DNA of 5,156 nucleotides from an uncultured Clostridia bacterium. Lineage in GTDB: Bacteria; Bacillota; Clostridia; Christensenellales; Aristaeellaceae. Position 1 is the first letter of the stretch, and each line of letters opens with the position of its first letter. The stretch covers positions 1 through 5,156 of the forward strand of contig CAMDVP010000214.1 of NCBI GenBank assembly GCA_945877525.1, read 5' to 3'. The position numbers and the translations under genes were made by a program. Positions 5,116 through 5,156 of the stretch are shown in pieces. Below the pieces are notes generated by a model. The model did not search any database. It was not told the origin of the DNA and was given only the letters and a program-made list of their open reading frames with translations.

Positions 5116-5156
5116 ATGGAAATCGTTCATGTTGAGAAGGACGGCAATTTCACCTG
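5116..5156 (+). CDS. Start of an unidentified gene, truncated by window end
   Basis: ATG 5116 is preceded by AAAGGAG at 5102-5108 with seven intervening bases, an excellent ribosome site. Thirteen complete codons are visible, reading MEIVHVEKDGNFT, then the window ends. This is too little to name a family, and no signal peptide or membrane segment begins here. The opposite orientation to the genes on the left and the tRNA-like scar between them fit a different transcription unit, possibly on acquired DNA. Its own promoter is not obvious in 5042-5115; expression may come from 4804-4831 with attenuation at 5007-5041. Confidence 0.6.
   Translation, partial: MEIVHVEKDGNFT

Noticed and set aside
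4846..5130. Minus-strand 94-codon frame
   Set aside because: It overlaps the start and ribosome site of the plus-strand gene at 5116 and the plus-strand terminator. No ribosome site was seen before its start, and its composition (many His, Pro, Thr) is unlike its neighbours.

Overview
The window looks like part of a Gram-positive, Firmicutes/Clostridia-type chromosome of moderate-to-high GC. The reasons are strong GGAGG-type ribosome sites, sigma-A-like promoters with 16-17 bp spacers, Gram-positive-style signal peptides, and a membrane protein resembling the clostridial TPM-domain family. The exact taxon cannot be read from the sequence.

Layout, left to right. (1) 1-586, minus strand: the 5' part of a gene for a secreted, very acidic protein. 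It runs off the left edge inside an in-frame 66-bp tandem repeat that encodes a 22-residue Pro/Val/Asp unit. Its promoter lies in the AT-rich gap 587-802. (2) 803-4463, minus strand: a two-gene operon read from a good promoter at 4535-4563. The first gene (3399-4463) encodes a two-pass membrane protein with a TPM-like outer domain and a C-terminal four-cysteine zinc ribbon. The second (803-3385), 13 bases downstream, encodes an exported 860-residue protein made almost entirely of about 25 copies of a 31-32-residue YD/RHS-like repeat. (3) 4564-5115: a gap with no confident gene. It holds a perfect-stem terminator, a short stretch matching the 3' end of a tRNA (T loop to discriminator) that may be an integration scar, a possible plus-strand promoter, a 51-codon ORF, a second terminator and an inverted repeat. 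(4) 5116-5156, plus strand: the first 13 codons of a gene that leaves the window, with a strong ribosome site.

How the parts may work together (inference). The membrane protein and the secreted repeat protein are probably co-expressed, so they may form one envelope-associated unit: a membrane-anchored TPM-like domain plus a long surface or secreted repeat rod. The acidic repeat protein lies downstream in the same orientation with its own promoter and is also exported, so 1-4463 reads as a three-gene cluster devoted to the cell envelope or exterior. No enzyme active site, toxin domain, CRISPR array or transposase was recognised. The tRNA-like scar suggests that DNA to the right of about 4765 may be a separately acquired element.
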